From Oscillospiraceae bacterium (GTDB lineage: Bacteria > Bacillota > Clostridia > Oscillospirales > Ruminococcaceae), in assembly GCA_003453215.1 (NCBI GenBank), contig DMMB01000027.1:10781-16992 (forward strand): a stretch of 6,212 nt of DNA, in the 5' to 3' direction. The notes below the pieces were generated by a model. It ran no database searches. It saw only the letters and a list, made by a program, of their open reading frames with translations, and had not been told where the DNA came from. A program made the translations under genes and the position numbers. This document shows, one piece after another, positions 6,041 through 6,212 of the stretch. The first letter of the stretch is position 1; the number at the start of each line of letters is the position of its first letter.

Positions 6041-6077
6041 AAGAAAAAGCCCCGAACGCGATTGCATTCGGAGCTTT
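6041..6077 (-). terminator. Intrinsic terminator of tRNA-Asn
   Basis: On the minus strand AAAGCTCCGAATGC (6077-6064) pairs with GCGTTCGGGGCTTT (6059-6046): 14 pairs including two G-U, with a 4-base AATC loop. It is followed by a T-rich tail (TTCTT, continuing TT). It begins at the terminal A of the encoded CCA, so the tRNA 3' end lies at the base of the terminator stem. Confidence 0.92.
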
Positions 6078-6152
6078 GGCTCCCCCTGTCCGGCTTGAAC
6101 GGACGACCCTGCGGTTAACAGCCGCATGCTCTACCGACTGAGCTAAGGAGGA
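6077..6152 (-). tRNA. tRNA-Asn (anticodon GTT), CCA encoded
   Basis: The minus strand folds into a complete 73-base cloverleaf plus encoded CCA. The acceptor TCCTCCT pairs with AGGGGGA (one G-U). The D stem is GCTC/GAGC with loop AGTCGGTA, the anticodon stem TGCGG/CCGCA with loop CTGTTAA, and the T stem GTCCG/CGGAC with loop TTCAAGC. The anticodon GTT lies at 6119-6117. The discriminator base is G, as in tRNA-Asn. It would read AAC and AAU codons. A strong terminator follows directly. No convincing promoter is visible in the 60 bases upstream, so it may belong to a longer transcript entering from outside the window. Confidence 0.97.
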
Positions 6153-6159
6153 ATATGGG

Positions 6160-6188
6160 TTTGCGGTCCCCATAATGGGAACCGCAAA
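6160..6188. other. 13-bp hairpin immediately upstream of tRNA-Asn
   Basis: TTTGCGGTCCCCA (6160-6172) and TGGGAACCGCAAA (6176-6188) are complementary along all 13 positions (one G-U when read on the minus strand, one mismatch on the plus strand) with a 3-base centre. There is no T-run after it on either strand, so it is not a standard terminator. It lies 7 bases upstream of the mature tRNA 5' end and could be a transcript processing structure or a regulatory site. Confidence 0.55.
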
Positions 6189-6212
6189 TGGTGTCGGCAT
6201 CAACCTATTTTC

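Noticed and set aside
6189..6212. 3' end of a second tRNA upstream of tRNA-Asn (an ACACCA is present on the minus strand)
   Set aside because: The preceding bases do not fit a TTCRANY T-loop or the conserved C61, so no tRNA can be built from the visible sequence.

Overview
The window looks like a chromosomal segment of a low-to-mid GC Firmicute, most likely a gut Clostridia member (Oscillospiraceae/Ruminococcaceae type). This is inferred from strong AGGAGG-type ribosome sites, the lipoprotein-anchored amino-acid binding protein, the COG2509-type flavoprotein, a YxjI/LURP-one protein and the overall protein style. No rRNA gene or other decisive taxonomic marker is present. Nothing indicates a phage, plasmid, transposon or CRISPR array.

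Layout from left to right. Positions 1-182 (minus) hold the N-terminus of the Tex RNA-binding accessory factor, with its own TTGCTC-17-TATAAT promoter. A divergent intergenic region (183-495) carries this promoter, two palindromes resembling ARG boxes, and the TTTACA-16-TATAAT promoter of the next operon. Positions 496-2831 (plus) form a complete polar amino-acid ABC importer: lipoprotein binding protein, stem-loop, TTG-start permease and overlapping GTG-start ATPase. A bidirectional terminator (2847-2890) separates it from a convergent FAD-dependent oxidoreductase (2906-4273, minus) with a good promoter at 4346-4374. A gene-free stretch (4375-4573) contains a 17-bp direct repeat flanking a perfect 11-bp hairpin. 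Next comes an XRE-type regulator (4574-5386, minus). Its C-terminal two thirds is a 26-residue tandem repeat in perfect register. Upstream of it is a LURP-one/YxjI-like gene (5521-5997, minus) interrupted by an in-frame TGA at codon 12. Last is tRNA-Asn(GTT) (6077-6152, minus) with a textbook intrinsic terminator, preceded by a 13-bp hairpin at the window edge.

The three ABC genes work together: the lipoprotein captures a polar amino acid outside the cell, the permease forms the channel, and the ATPase powers uptake. The ARG-box-like sites suggest arginine or a related amino acid, but this is inference. The other genes appear to be independent housekeeping or accessory units. The observations most worth following are the 26-residue solenoid-like repeat fused to a DNA-binding domain and the apparent Trp-to-stop change in the YxjI-like gene. 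I see no clear multi-gene novel system in the window.
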